From: Verrucomicrobiota bacterium
Lineage (GTDB): Bacteria > Verrucomicrobiota > Verrucomicrobiia > Verrucomicrobiales > DEV007
Length of the DNA: 64,000 bases
Direction of reading: 5' to 3'
Assembly (NCBI GenBank): GCA_020630975.1
Contig: JAHDID010000008.1
Location: 119,855-183,854, forward strand
The notes beneath the pieces are model-generated. The model searched no databases, was not told the DNA's origin, and saw nothing but the letters and a program-made list of their open reading frames with translations. This document shows, one piece after another, positions 39,723 to 47,551 of the stretch; the stretch's first letter is position 1; each line of letters begins with the position of its first letter. A program made the translations under genes and the position numbers.

Positions 39723-40199
39723 ATGAGTTACCGCTGTCTCACTATCGTCTTACTCATCCTGCCCAGCTTTCTACTCTGCGCCGATGACAAACCTGTGACC
39801 AGCGTGCCGAAAGAGGCGTACCGCATAGCCCAGCTCGAGACGGCCAAAGCTAAAGCCGCTGAGGCATCCAAAGCGCTCATCTTTCACCTCTACGATCCCG
39901 ACTCCCGATGACGCCCCTGCGTGGCTGCCAGTTCGGCAGCATGGGAGACCCTCGGCGATCACGCTGTGTTCATCTATGTCGATGCTTTTACCGAGTATAA
40001 ACAAATCCCTGCAAGCGCTCGCAGCTTGCGCCAGCAGGCTGGCAACAATGTGCCCATGCTGTTTATCACCAATGCCGACACATCCACACCATGGCTAGGC
40101 ATCTCCTACGAGCGCCTAAAACATGAAATGAGCGCGGTAGCAGATGAAATAAGAGCCAAACTAGCTCCAACAACCTCGCCGAACGACGCCCCTCAATAG
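39723..40199 (+). CDS. Thioredoxin-fold secreted protein with in-frame UGA at the redox cysteine (candidate selenoprotein or recent pseudogene)
   Basis: One frame runs from the ATG at 39723 to TAG at 40199, interrupted only by TGA at 39909-39911. Read through it gives 158 residues: signal peptide (1-20), a helical stretch, beta strand ALIFHLYDPDS, then position 63 (UGA), Arg, Pro, Cys66, so the motif is U-R-P-C where thioredoxin-like proteins have C-x-P-C. The rest continues the fold, with NVPMLFITN near residue 111 supplying the cis-Pro. Both halves are in frame and look intact. A hairpin with a GU-containing loop starts 12 nt after the UGA. Either selenocysteine is inserted, or a TGC/TGT codon has mutated to TGA. 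I keep it as one gene; the second possibility would make it a pseudogene. Confidence 0.6.
39912..39945 (+). promoter_or_regulatory. SECIS-like hairpin after the in-frame UGA
   Basis: GCTGCC (39924-39929), loop AGTTC (39930-39934), GGCAGC (39935-39940): a perfect 6-bp stem with G in the second loop position, the loop starting 18 nt after the UGA. Further CCC/GGG pairing (39915-39917 with 39943-39945) is possible across an internal loop. This fits the loose features of bacterial SECIS elements but does not have an obvious bulged U. Chance hairpins of this size are common. Confidence 0.35.
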
Positions 40200-40282
40200 G
40201 CAGGGATTAAAGACTTCTTATAAATTATAATATTTATTGAAAATATGATAATTGACAATATCTTTGTGATGAGATCCATCAC

Positions 40283-41323
40283 ATGCCCGCTCTCTTCGCA
40301 TATCGCCTCGTTATCGGCTGGCTCTGCTACTCTATCCTAGGAGGAGTCGTGCTCGCCTATGAGTATGTACCACGCAGCACGCGAGTGCGCATGACAGCCT
40401 ACACGCACAGCGAGTCGGACCACATCGAGTGGGGCCGAAAGACGGCTATCGGCACCCAGCTCAGATTCGAGCAGAAATACAACTCAGCCGCATCCGACTG
40501 GTCCCATCTCCCAGTTGGCACCGAGTTTCGCATTCGCGGGGTGAATCGCCACTTCGTCGTCGACGACTACGGTAGCGGACTAGTCGGCAAAGGCCTGATC
40601 GACATCTATTTCCCATCAAAAAAGATGATGAATACCTGGGGTATGCGCTGGTGCGACATCATCATCACCAAATACGGCTCGTATGAGGAGAGCGAGCGCA
40701 TCCTCGAGAATGCGGTCAGATACAGTGGCAAGTGGCATGTGAAGAAGATGCTCGCCGGTATCAAAGCTAACGCCAAACGCACAAAGGGGAAACCCGAATA
40801 CTTCGGCACCGTCCCAGAGATCCCGACGGAGGTGCAGCCCGAGCTGATGGCTGGCATGTCTATCCCGCCCAGTCAGTGGAATAAACCAGCACCACCCGTG
40901 GTGCCCGATCCCAGACAGAGTGCGCCGCCACCAGTCGCAGAGCCAGTCATGATCGCAGACGCCAGCTCTGCCACGATCACACCGCAGCCCCAGCTCCCGC
41001 CGATGCCACCACCACCAGGCGAGGAACCGATCGCCCAGGCACAGCGTCTCGAGCCCCTACCACAGCAGACTATTCTACCACCGATCGCACAGGCTACGCC
41101 GATCGCCGGAGCAGCCCCCCCCCTGCCCTACGATACCTCAAAGCCACGCCCCAGGATCTTTCGCCCCATCCACCAGACAGTGCCAGCCAGCAGCCAACTC
41201 GGCGAGCGCACCGGCACGATCTTTCGCAATGTCGGCGGCAATCTACCACCAGGAGCGAAGCCTCCTTTCAGAAAGACGGGAGCAAGCCGATATAGCACCA
41301 GCCGCTTTCGCATGCTGCCCTAG
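40283..41323 (+). CDS. 3D (Asp-Asp-Asp) domain protein with proline-rich tail
   Basis: A 346-residue exported protein. After an N-terminal signal or anchor (residues 1-25), residues 33-135 form a 3D domain, with RMTAYTHSESDH at its start and the Asp motif FVVDDYGSGLVGKGLIDIYFP near residue 95; in MltA-like enzymes these Asp residues cleave peptidoglycan glycan strands. The C-terminal 170 residues are Pro/Gln/Ala-rich and likely disordered, ending in a basic segment. It may act on the cell wall. The upstream 80 bp is very AT-rich. Confidence 0.8.
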   Translation: MPALFAYRLVIGWLCYSILGGVVLAYEYVPRSTRVRMTAYTHSESDHIEWGRKTAIGTQLRFEQKYNSAASDWSHLPVGTEFRIRGVNRHFVVDDYGSGLVGKGLIDIYFPSKKMMNTWGMRWCDIIITKYGSYEESERILENAVRYSGKWHVKKMLAGIKANAKRTKGKPEYFGTVPEIPTEVQPELMAGMSIPPSQWNKPAPPVVPDPRQSAPPPVAEPVMIADASSATITPQPQLPPMPPPPGEEPIAQAQRLEPLPQQTILPPIAQATPIAGAAPPLPYDTSKPRPRIFRPIHQTVPASSQLGERTGTIFRNVGGNLPPGAKPPFRKTGASRYSTSRFRMLP

Positions 41324-41346
41324 ATCGCCGAGGCTGGAAATGCGGG

Positions 41347-41715
41347 CTAGAGGCTGATGCCAAATCGCTTTAATACCACGACCATCAGCGCGTAGAGCAG
41401 CATCGTCATCACACAGCAGATGCCTATCGACAGCCAAAAGGATAGCCCTTTTTTCAGCAGCATCGGAAAGACGAGAAACATCGGCAGACTGGGCAGTACA
41501 AACCAAAACACACCCGTGGAGTGCGATGCGAGCTTCTCCACCTGCGCCTGAGGTTCGCCCTTCAGATCGAAGTAGATCCAGAAAAACGTGATCAGCGATA
41601 CCAACGGCAGCGAAGCAATCAGGCTGCCCATTAGCGGCTTGCTACGGACCACCACGATCTCATTCACGAGATAGATCAGTCCAGCCGAGACCAGTAGTTT
41701 GATGACGAGTAGCAT
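41347..41715 (-). CDS. DUF3147 family membrane protein
   Basis: A 122-residue protein with four hydrophobic segments. The pattern SKPLMGSLIASLPLVSLITFFWIYFDLKG near residue 25 and VFWFVLPSLPMFLVFPMLL near 69 identifies the DUF3147 family, whose function is unknown. It is located in the inner membrane. The neighbouring small membrane protein gene is on the same strand 91 bp upstream; a functional link is not evident. Confidence 0.85.
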   Translation of the reverse strand: MLLVIKLLVSAGLIYLVNEIVVVRSKPLMGSLIASLPLVSLITFFWIYFDLKGEPQAQVEKLASHSTGVFWFVLPSLPMFLVFPMLLKKGLSFWLSIGICCVMTMLLYALMVVVLKRFGISL

Positions 41716-41806
41716 ACTTTAAAGATGCTACCGATAGAGCCCAAAAAGTCGAGCGCACAGATGGATTGAGCGGAACTCTGGGGAGTTCCGCTACGGTGGG
41801 GTGGCT

Positions 41807-42133
41807 CTACCCGGCAGCGCCCAACGCCAGGCGCTCGTCATTGGTCGCCTCGGCCTTTTTATAGGCCTGGATCGCAGCCAAGATGTGCATGATGAATCCT
41901 AAGGTGCCGCCGGAGCCGACCTGAAAACCCACCGTCAGAATGATCCAAAATGCACCCCAGCCCCACTTACCGATGTAGAAATGTCCGACACCCGGCATCA
42001 GTAGACTGAGGATAGCCGCTAGACCTTCGTTTTTCAGCCTCAGAGGTGCTGCTGGCCCCCTTTCTGTGCTGATTTCTTCTGCTGTAGTTTCGATGATTGC
42101 ATGTTCCATTTTCACATCGCTATAGTCGATCAT
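41807..42133 (-). CDS. Small membrane protein, TM2-like
   Basis: A 108-residue protein with a hydrophilic N-terminal 35 residues and two hydrophobic segments. The region AAILSLLMPGVGHFYIGKWGWGAFWIILT resembles the TM2 domain pattern (hydrophobic, G-x-G-x-x-H-F-Y-x-G). A start at the internal Met at residue 9 (42109) is also possible. Function unknown. Confidence 0.65.
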   Translation of the reverse strand: MIDYSDVKMEHAIIETTAEEISTERGPAAPLRLKNEGLAAILSLLMPGVGHFYIGKWGWGAFWIILTVGFQVGSGGTLGFIMHILAAIQAYKKAEATNDERLALGAAG

Positions 42134-42223
42134 TCACAAGGCTTTACGCGCTACAAAGGACAAGCCCGTTTGTAGAGATCTGCAGTTGCATCAGCCAGCG
42201 TTTGGCCGCAGGGATTGATCACT

Positions 42224-42670
42224 ATGAGTGAACATCGAGCGACTTTATCTTGGCAGCGTGGAGAATCCGGATTCGGCTACAAAGAATACCCCCGCCAGCA
42301 TGAGTGGGCATTCCCGCGCAGCAGCCAGTCCCTACGAGTCAGCGCTGCGCCCGACTACTTGGGCGATGCGGATTGTGCCGACCCCGAGGAAGCCTTCACC
42401 GCAGCTCTCGCCAGCTGCCACATGCTCACTTTTCTCGCTATCGCATCGATGAGCGGCTACACCGTCGATAGCTACACCGACGAGGCCGTAGGCCACCTGG
42501 CCAAAGCCGACGATGGCAAGCCCTGGCTGGCCAAAATCGAGATGCAGCCACAGATTGTCTTTTCTGGAGACAAAGTGCCTAGCGAGGCAGTAATCGCCAG
42601 CCTCCATGAGAAAGCTCACCACGAGTGCTTTCTCGCCCGCTCAGTGAAAACTGAGATCACCTGGAGCTAA
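42224..42670 (+). CDS. OsmC family peroxiredoxin-like protein
   Basis: A 148-residue protein from the ATG at 42224. The two redox cysteines of OsmC/Ohr proteins are present: one in AALASCHMLTFL near residue 66 and one in HHECFLARSV near residue 135. These reduce organic hydroperoxides in the cytoplasm. The YEC-type C-terminal environment suggests the OsmC/YhfA branch rather than Ohr. It is followed by thiE after 11 bp with AGATCTAGATCT between them. Confidence 0.88.
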   Translation: MSEHRATLSWQRGESGFGYKEYPRQHEWAFPRSSQSLRVSAAPDYLGDADCADPEEAFTAALASCHMLTFLAIASMSGYTVDSYTDEAVGHLAKADDGKPWLAKIEMQPQIVFSGDKVPSEAVIASLHEKAHHECFLARSVKTEITWS

Positions 42671-42681
42671 GATCTAGATCT

Positions 42682-43326
42682 ATGAGGAGCACTCTCTTCC
42701 CAGCACAGCTCTATGGCATCGTCGATCTCGGCTATGCCCAGCCCGACCAACTAGCCTCTGCGACACAGCAGATGATCGCTGGCGGCATCGATGTCATCCA
42801 GCTCCGTGCCAAAGACCACACCGAGCAGGATATCGAGGCCTGGGGCCGGGAGCTACTACCCATCTGTCGCGATGGCGGGGTACCCTTTTTCATCAATGAC
42901 TACGCGCAAGTCGCAGCCAGCATCGGCTCCGATGGCATCCACGTCGGTCAGGACGATCTGTCCATGGACGAGGTGCGCGCCATCGTGGGCGACGAGATGC
43001 TAGTCGGCCGCTCGACCCACAGTGTCGAGCAGGCTGCCGCAGCAGCCGCCGATCCGCGTACGGATTGCATCGGCTTTGGCCCACTATTCGCCACACCGAC
43101 CAAGCCCACCTACACACCCATCGGCACCACCGAGATCCAGACCGTGCACCAAGAGCACACCGATATGCCGATATTCTGCATAGGCGGGATCAAAAAAGAA
43201 AACCTCCACGATGTGATAGCCGCCGGAGCCCACCGCGCCGTGATCGTATCCGGCATCCTACAGGCGGCAGATATCGAAACCTACGTCCGCGAGGCCAAAG
43301 CTATCCTAGCCCAGAGCCAACCGTAA
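42682..43326 (+). CDS. thiE: Thiamine phosphate synthase
   Basis: A 214-residue TIM-barrel enzyme that joins hydroxymethylpyrimidine diphosphate and thiazole phosphate to thiamine phosphate. Family segments include DVIQLRAKD, FFINDYAQVA, DGIHVGQDDLS, VGRSTHS, CIGFGPLFATPTKP and PIFCIGGI. Catalytic and phosphate-binding residues look complete. No other thiamine gene is nearby. It shares a probable transcript with the DUF4177 gene 7 bp downstream and perhaps the osmC-like gene upstream. Confidence 0.94.
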   Translation: MRSTLFPAQLYGIVDLGYAQPDQLASATQQMIAGGIDVIQLRAKDHTEQDIEAWGRELLPICRDGGVPFFINDYAQVAASIGSDGIHVGQDDLSMDEVRAIVGDEMLVGRSTHSVEQAAAAAADPRTDCIGFGPLFATPTKPTYTPIGTTEIQTVHQEHTDMPIFCIGGIKKENLHDVIAAGAHRAVIVSGILQAADIETYVREAKAILAQSQP

Positions 43327-43333
43327 CCGTACC

Positions 43334-43558
43334 ATGAGCGACACCGCATCCCCCACCCCGACCTCTGCTCCCAGATGGGAGTACCAAGTGCTTCGTTTCC
43401 CTGTGCAGAGCGAAGTGAAATTCAACCCAGACGAAGTGAAAGATAATCTCAACCTATGGGGGGCTGAAGGCTGGGAGCTGGTCTCTACCGAAACCATCGA
43501 AAAATTCAAAGGTGGGACACTTTACTTCATCGCCACGCTCAAACGGCAGGTGAATTGA
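43334..43558 (+). CDS. DUF4177 domain protein
   Basis: A 74-residue protein with the DUF4177 pattern: RWEYQVLRFPV near residue 14, then NLWGAEGWELVSTETI near residue 40 and a final beta strand TLYFIATLKR. Function unknown. Starts 7 bp after thiE and is followed by a strong bidirectional terminator. Confidence 0.85.
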   Translation: MSDTASPTPTSAPRWEYQVLRFPVQSEVKFNPDEVKDNLNLWGAEGWELVSTETIEKFKGGTLYFIATLKRQVN

Positions 43559-43614
43559 CATGGCTTCAGGCCGAACCTGGGTAGGGCTAAGTATTGAGTA
43601 GGGGAAAAATCCAC

Positions 43615-43646
43615 AAAAAAAGGCGAAGCTAGCCGCTTCGCCTTTT
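43615..43646. terminator. Bidirectional intrinsic terminator
   Basis: GGCGAAGC (43622-43629), 5-nt loop, GCTTCGCC (43635-43642), flanked by A7 and T4. It lies between the convergent DUF4177 and NHL-like genes and can end both transcripts. Confidence 0.92.
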
Positions 43647-43689
43647 GAAAAATTGGCTAATGAACCAGAAAGATCTTTTTCAAGCCAAG

Positions 43690-44706
43690 TTAACTACCTT
43701 TCACCTGCTCCAGCACTACAAATCCCCCCGGATTCCAAGCGTAGACGAGGAGAAACACTGTGTCGCCGACCTTAGTCCATGAGGCATTGTGGACGTGCTC
43801 GATGTTGGTATTCCCTTCGCCGAGACCCAGGTCTAGCTTCGGGCTGATGACGGATAGCACCTTGCCATCTTTATCGAGGATGTAGACCTCACCAGGCTTA
43901 TTACCAGCACCACGCAGACAGCCGACGACTGCTGTGCCATCTGGCATGTAGTCGACGTCGCATGGGCGAGCACCAGCAGGCAGCTTGGTGACGATGGCAT
44001 TTCTGCCCTCTTTGATCTCGTTACCTTTTTTGTCGAAATAACGAATCTGCGACGCCTCACGATCTGCGATTGCGACCTGGCCTGTCAGAGGGTTCAGATC
44101 GAGACCATGACTAGTGGTGAACAGCGGGCGGCCACCGTAGATACCTTTCACCCACTTGCCGAAAGGCTCAGCTGGGAAGATGTACTTAGAACCGTAGCCA
44201 TCAGCTACCAGCACCTTGCCATCGACGACCAGAGTATCGGTCGGCACAAAGCGGCCACCGACAAACCAATCAAGCGCATCAGGGCGATCCAGTGTGTGGA
44301 GCATCTTACCCTGAGTGTCTGCAAACAGCACCTGAGCTGTTCTGTTATTAGGAATCACGAGGTAAGGCTTGCCTGCATCGTCGTAGCCGAGGCTAGTATT
44401 ATGCCCATTGCCTTTGCTCAGCGCAGCGTCGCCATTGATTTTGCGCACTGTTTTCAGATCTGGGCTCAGGTGGATCACCCCGTAGTCGCAAAGCTGGAAG
44501 TAGACATCGCCAGCACCCTGACGATCCACAGCGAAGCCGCCGTGTGCCTTGCGGATGTGGGCATCTGCGCCCTCAGGGAGTTTCGATAGATCTGCGCGGT
44601 ACTTAAAAGTCCAGTCGCCCTGGCCACTGGTTTTTTCCTCTGCCTGTAGGCCGGCAGAGGTCAGTATCACACCAAGAAAGAGAGAAGAGAGTAATTGCTT
44701 AATCAT
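43690..44706 (-). CDS. Secreted NHL/SMP-30-like beta-propeller protein
   Basis: Start taken at 44706 (338 residues), because it gives a signal peptide (MIKQLLSSLFLGVILTSAGLQA). The mature protein is a six-bladed propeller with repeated segments such as GHNTSLGYDDAGKPYLVIPNN, VVDGKVLVADGYGSKYIF, SHGLDLNPLTGQVAIADREASQIRYFD and RPCDVDYMPDGTAVVGC, similar to NHL or peptidylglycine lyase-like repeats of Planctomycetes and Verrucomicrobia. A catalytic activity cannot be read; a periplasmic binding or lyase role is possible. Confidence 0.78.
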   Translation of the reverse strand: MIKQLLSSLFLGVILTSAGLQAEEKTSGQGDWTFKYRADLSKLPEGADAHIRKAHGGFAVDRQGAGDVYFQLCDYGVIHLSPDLKTVRKINGDAALSKGNGHNTSLGYDDAGKPYLVIPNNRTAQVLFADTQGKMLHTLDRPDALDWFVGGRFVPTDTLVVDGKVLVADGYGSKYIFPAEPFGKWVKGIYGGRPLFTTSHGLDLNPLTGQVAIADREASQIRYFDKKGNEIKEGRNAIVTKLPAGARPCDVDYMPDGTAVVGCLRGAGNKPGEVYILDKDGKVLSVISPKLDLGLGEGNTNIEHVHNASWTKVGDTVFLLVYAWNPGGFVVLEQVKGS

Positions 44707-44783
44707 GTGAGCGGCCTTCCTGCCACCGAACACGCAAATCTCAAACTAAATATCACTGCAAAACGCCGAAAAATTCGCCTCCT

Positions 44784-45275
44784 TCACTCATCGATCACCT
44801 CAGACTCGACGGTGATCACATCGCCACCAGCAGAGGAGCGCCCGCTGCCAGAGCGTGGTCTAGACGTACCTGGATCGCCAGAGACAGGGCCTCCAGGGCC
44901 CATCATGTGCACCTTTCCCTTGAGTTTTTCGGCGAGCACACCCCGTACCCGATCGCGCACCCAGGGTACCAGCAGGGAGAAGCCCACCGCATCGGTGAGA
45001 AAGCCTGGGGTGAGCAGCACCGCCCCCGAGAGCAGGATGAGGATACCATCTATCATCTCTCGATGTGGCAACTGCCCGCTAGCCAGCGCTGCCTGATATT
45101 TCTGCAGGGTCTTCAGGCCCTGCGCCTTGGTCAGCCAAGCGCCGATAAACCCAGTGATGATGATGATGGCTATGGTCAACTCGATGCTGATCAGTTTGCC
45201 CAACTGCCAAAAGATGATGAACTCCACGACTGGCACGATGGTGAAGATGAGGACGAGTTTTCTAAAGATACCCAT
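44784..45275 (-). CDS. fxsA: FxsA family membrane protein
   Basis: A 163-residue protein of the FxsA/UPF0716 family. The first 80 residues hold two membrane segments and IITGFIGAWLTKAQGLKTLQKYQ, and a third follows with GAVLLTPGFLTDAVGFSLLVPWVRDRV near residue 95. E. coli FxsA influences exclusion of phage T7 when overproduced. The C-terminal tail (residues 125-163) is Gly/Ser/Arg-rich and variable. Divergent from rlmN. Confidence 0.88.
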   Translation of the reverse strand: MGIFRKLVLIFTIVPVVEFIIFWQLGKLISIELTIAIIIITGFIGAWLTKAQGLKTLQKYQAALASGQLPHREMIDGILILLSGAVLLTPGFLTDAVGFSLLVPWVRDRVRGVLAEKLKGKVHMMGPGGPVSGDPGTSRPRSGSGRSSAGGDVITVESEVIDE

Positions 45276-45318
45276 GAAGCAAGGCTAGAAGTATGGTTTG
45301 TTACCCACAGGGTTTCAA

Positions 45319-46431
45319 ATGGGAAACAATACTGATACAGCCACCTCGAACCAGCTAGCCACAGGACTCTCCCTGTCGGACTGGTCTGATGTGCTCCAGG
45401 CTGAGGGGCACCCCAAATTTCGCTCCAAGCAGATCACTCAGTGGCTGTATGAGAAGCGGGTCAGCGACTTTGCCGGCATGACAAACCTCAGCCAGCCCAT
45501 GCGTGACTGGCTGGATGACAACTACACGATCGACGCGCTATCGACCGTACGCGTCACCGGCTCGGAGGATACTACCCGCAAGTTTCTCTTTCGCCTAGCT
45601 GACAATCGCCTGGTAGAGACAGTGCTAATCCCCGCCTCGCAGGCTCTCTTCGGGGAAAAGAGCGACCGCCGCACCATCTGCGTGTCTAGCCAGGTCGGCT
45701 GTGCCTATGCGTGCAAATTCTGCGCCTCCGGGCTGGCCGGATTCACGCGCAACTTGACCGCCGGAGAGATCGTCTCCCAGGTACTGAAAGTCGAGGCCGA
45801 GAGCGGTGAGAGCATTCAAAATATCGTATTCATGGGCATGGGCGAGCCGCTCGCCAATATCCGCAACCTGACCAAAGCCCTAGAAATCCTCAATGCTGAG
45901 TGGGGTGTGAATATCGGCGCACGCCGCATGACGGTATCCACGAGCGGCCTGGCCCCACAGATCGAAAAGCTCGCCAAAATCCCTATCCAGATCCGACTAG
46001 CTATCTCGCTGCACGGTGCCACCGACGAGGTGCGCGAGCAGATCATGCCAGTGAACAAGAAATACCCGATCGGACGACTATTTCAGGCGCTCGAGGCATG
46101 GCGCGAGCAGAAGAAACAGAAGATCACTTTTGAGTACATCCTCATCGACGGGGTCAATGACAGCCTAGATCAGGCCAAAGTGCTCGTCAGTCGCTGCCGC
46201 TCGATGAATGCCAAAGTAAACCTGATCCCCTACAATACCGTAGAAGGTCTACAGTGGGAGAGACCACCCGAGGCGCAGCAACAAGCCTTTCTAGAGGTAC
46301 TCACCAGTGCCGGTATCCAGGCCACCCTGCGCAAGGAAAAGGGTCACGATATCTCTGCCGCCTGCGGCCAGCTACGCCTCCAGCAAGAGACTGCCGAAGG
46401 CAAAATCGAAAAGGCTGCCTCGGGTAGCTAA
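45319..46431 (+). CDS. rlmN: 23S rRNA (adenine-2503-C2)/tRNA methyltransferase RlmN
   Basis: A 370-residue radical SAM enzyme starting best at the ATG at 45319; an in-frame TTG lies 21 bp upstream. The [4Fe-4S] motif is CAYACKFC near residue 122, followed by FMGMGEPLANI near residue 168 (SAM binding) and the catalytic Cys in AACGQLRL near the C-terminus. It methylates A2503 of 23S rRNA and A37 of some tRNAs. Convergent with the hydrolase gene downstream (9-bp gap). Confidence 0.95.
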   Translation: MGNNTDTATSNQLATGLSLSDWSDVLQAEGHPKFRSKQITQWLYEKRVSDFAGMTNLSQPMRDWLDDNYTIDALSTVRVTGSEDTTRKFLFRLADNRLVETVLIPASQALFGEKSDRRTICVSSQVGCAYACKFCASGLAGFTRNLTAGEIVSQVLKVEAESGESIQNIVFMGMGEPLANIRNLTKALEILNAEWGVNIGARRMTVSTSGLAPQIEKLAKIPIQIRLAISLHGATDEVREQIMPVNKKYPIGRLFQALEAWREQKKQKITFEYILIDGVNDSLDQAKVLVSRCRSMNAKVNLIPYNTVEGLQWERPPEAQQQAFLEVLTSAGIQATLRKEKGHDISAACGQLRLQQETAEGKIEKAASGS

Positions 46432-46440
46432 CCCCATCCA

Positions 46441-47508
46441 CTAGCGCCACTCCCAGGTATCCTGCTCGTCGAGCTCGGACTGAGGTGCTGTGGATGAGAG
46501 AGTCGCCATCGTATCGGTATCGCCACGCAGATGAGCATCCCAAAACTGGGTAGAGAGCTGGGCCACTTTGCCGTGTACCTCTCCATTCTCATCAGAAACT
46601 CCCAGAGCACCAGCCAGCGCCGCATGGGAAGCTCGATCGATAGACAGACTATACTTATTCGACGTGCGAGGTAACCCGCGAAACACTCTAGCACGAGACT
46701 CAGGAGTCACCGATGGATCAAAAGGGTGACCATCTCGGCTGCCCGACACGCAGAGCACAGGATCGAACACCCGACGAAACGCCTCCATCTCAGCCCCCAA
46801 CTTGGGCCCTGTCGGACTGATCACGCAAAATGCATCGATACGCGTCTCGGGAAATTGCGTACCATTAGGTAACTGCTGACCCATCAATAACTGGGCTACC
46901 AATCCACCAAACCCCTGCCCTGCCATACCGATACTATCCATGTCGATAAAGTCGACACCACCCAACTCGTCGGTACTCGCACTAGTGGAGAGCCAATCTA
47001 GCAGAAAATTGATATCGCGGATCCGATGGACCAACTGGCGAAAGTTTGCCGCCTTTTTCATCTGAGCCGCTCGGCTATAAAGCGAGCCCTCATCTACCGC
47101 CTCAGCCCCACTGCCCGTATGGCCTATCGTGATACAGACATAGCCGGCACGCGACCAAGCATCGGTCAGATAATCAGTGCCATCGAGACGAGCACCCACA
47201 GTCGGCGAAAACAAGATAACGGGCTGCTTTCCGGACACAGCAGAACGATGAATCCGCAGATCCAAGCTACGCCCTCCCCTAGCCTCATCCTGAATCTGTA
47301 GCTCCTGGATATGCACCACCTCAGAGGCAGGCATGATCTCATCGATAGGCTGCAGCACAGGCAGGTCGCTGGCTATCGATATCGCACTCGGCTCGGCGGA
47401 CGTGGTAGACGGCTCCTCTTTGGAGACTATCGCTTCGATCTTTGATTCCTGACCGCAGACGAAAGTACTGATCAGGCACAGTACACAGAATAGTTTAAAG
47501 GCGTCCAT
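46441..47508 (-). CDS. Secreted alpha/beta hydrolase fold protein lacking the nucleophile Ser
   Basis: A 355-residue protein with a short signal peptide (ending near FVCGQ). It looks like a dienelactone hydrolase or PAF-acetylhydrolase-type fold: VILFSPTVGARLDGTDYLTDAWSRAGY near residue 96 and an oxyanion-type GHTGSG. The nucleophile elbow should be G-x-S-x-G, but residues around 198 read MAGQGFGG, so the Ser is replaced by Gly. The Asp (SGSRDGHPF) and His (DRASHAAL) positions are present. It may be a pseudoenzyme or an unusual hydrolase. It follows the TolC-type gene by 43 bp at the end of the secretion island. Confidence 0.72.
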   Translation of the reverse strand: MDAFKLFCVLCLISTFVCGQESKIEAIVSKEEPSTTSAEPSAISIASDLPVLQPIDEIMPASEVVHIQELQIQDEARGGRSLDLRIHRSAVSGKQPVILFSPTVGARLDGTDYLTDAWSRAGYVCITIGHTGSGAEAVDEGSLYSRAAQMKKAANFRQLVHRIRDINFLLDWLSTSASTDELGGVDFIDMDSIGMAGQGFGGLVAQLLMGQQLPNGTQFPETRIDAFCVISPTGPKLGAEMEAFRRVFDPVLCVSGSRDGHPFDPSVTPESRARVFRGLPRTSNKYSLSIDRASHAALAGALGVSDENGEVHGKVAQLSTQFWDAHLRGDTDTMATLSSTAPQSELDEQDTWEWR

Positions 47509-47551
47509 GTCATGTGTTGTGTTTCAAGGGATATGACTCTTCGAACGACAA

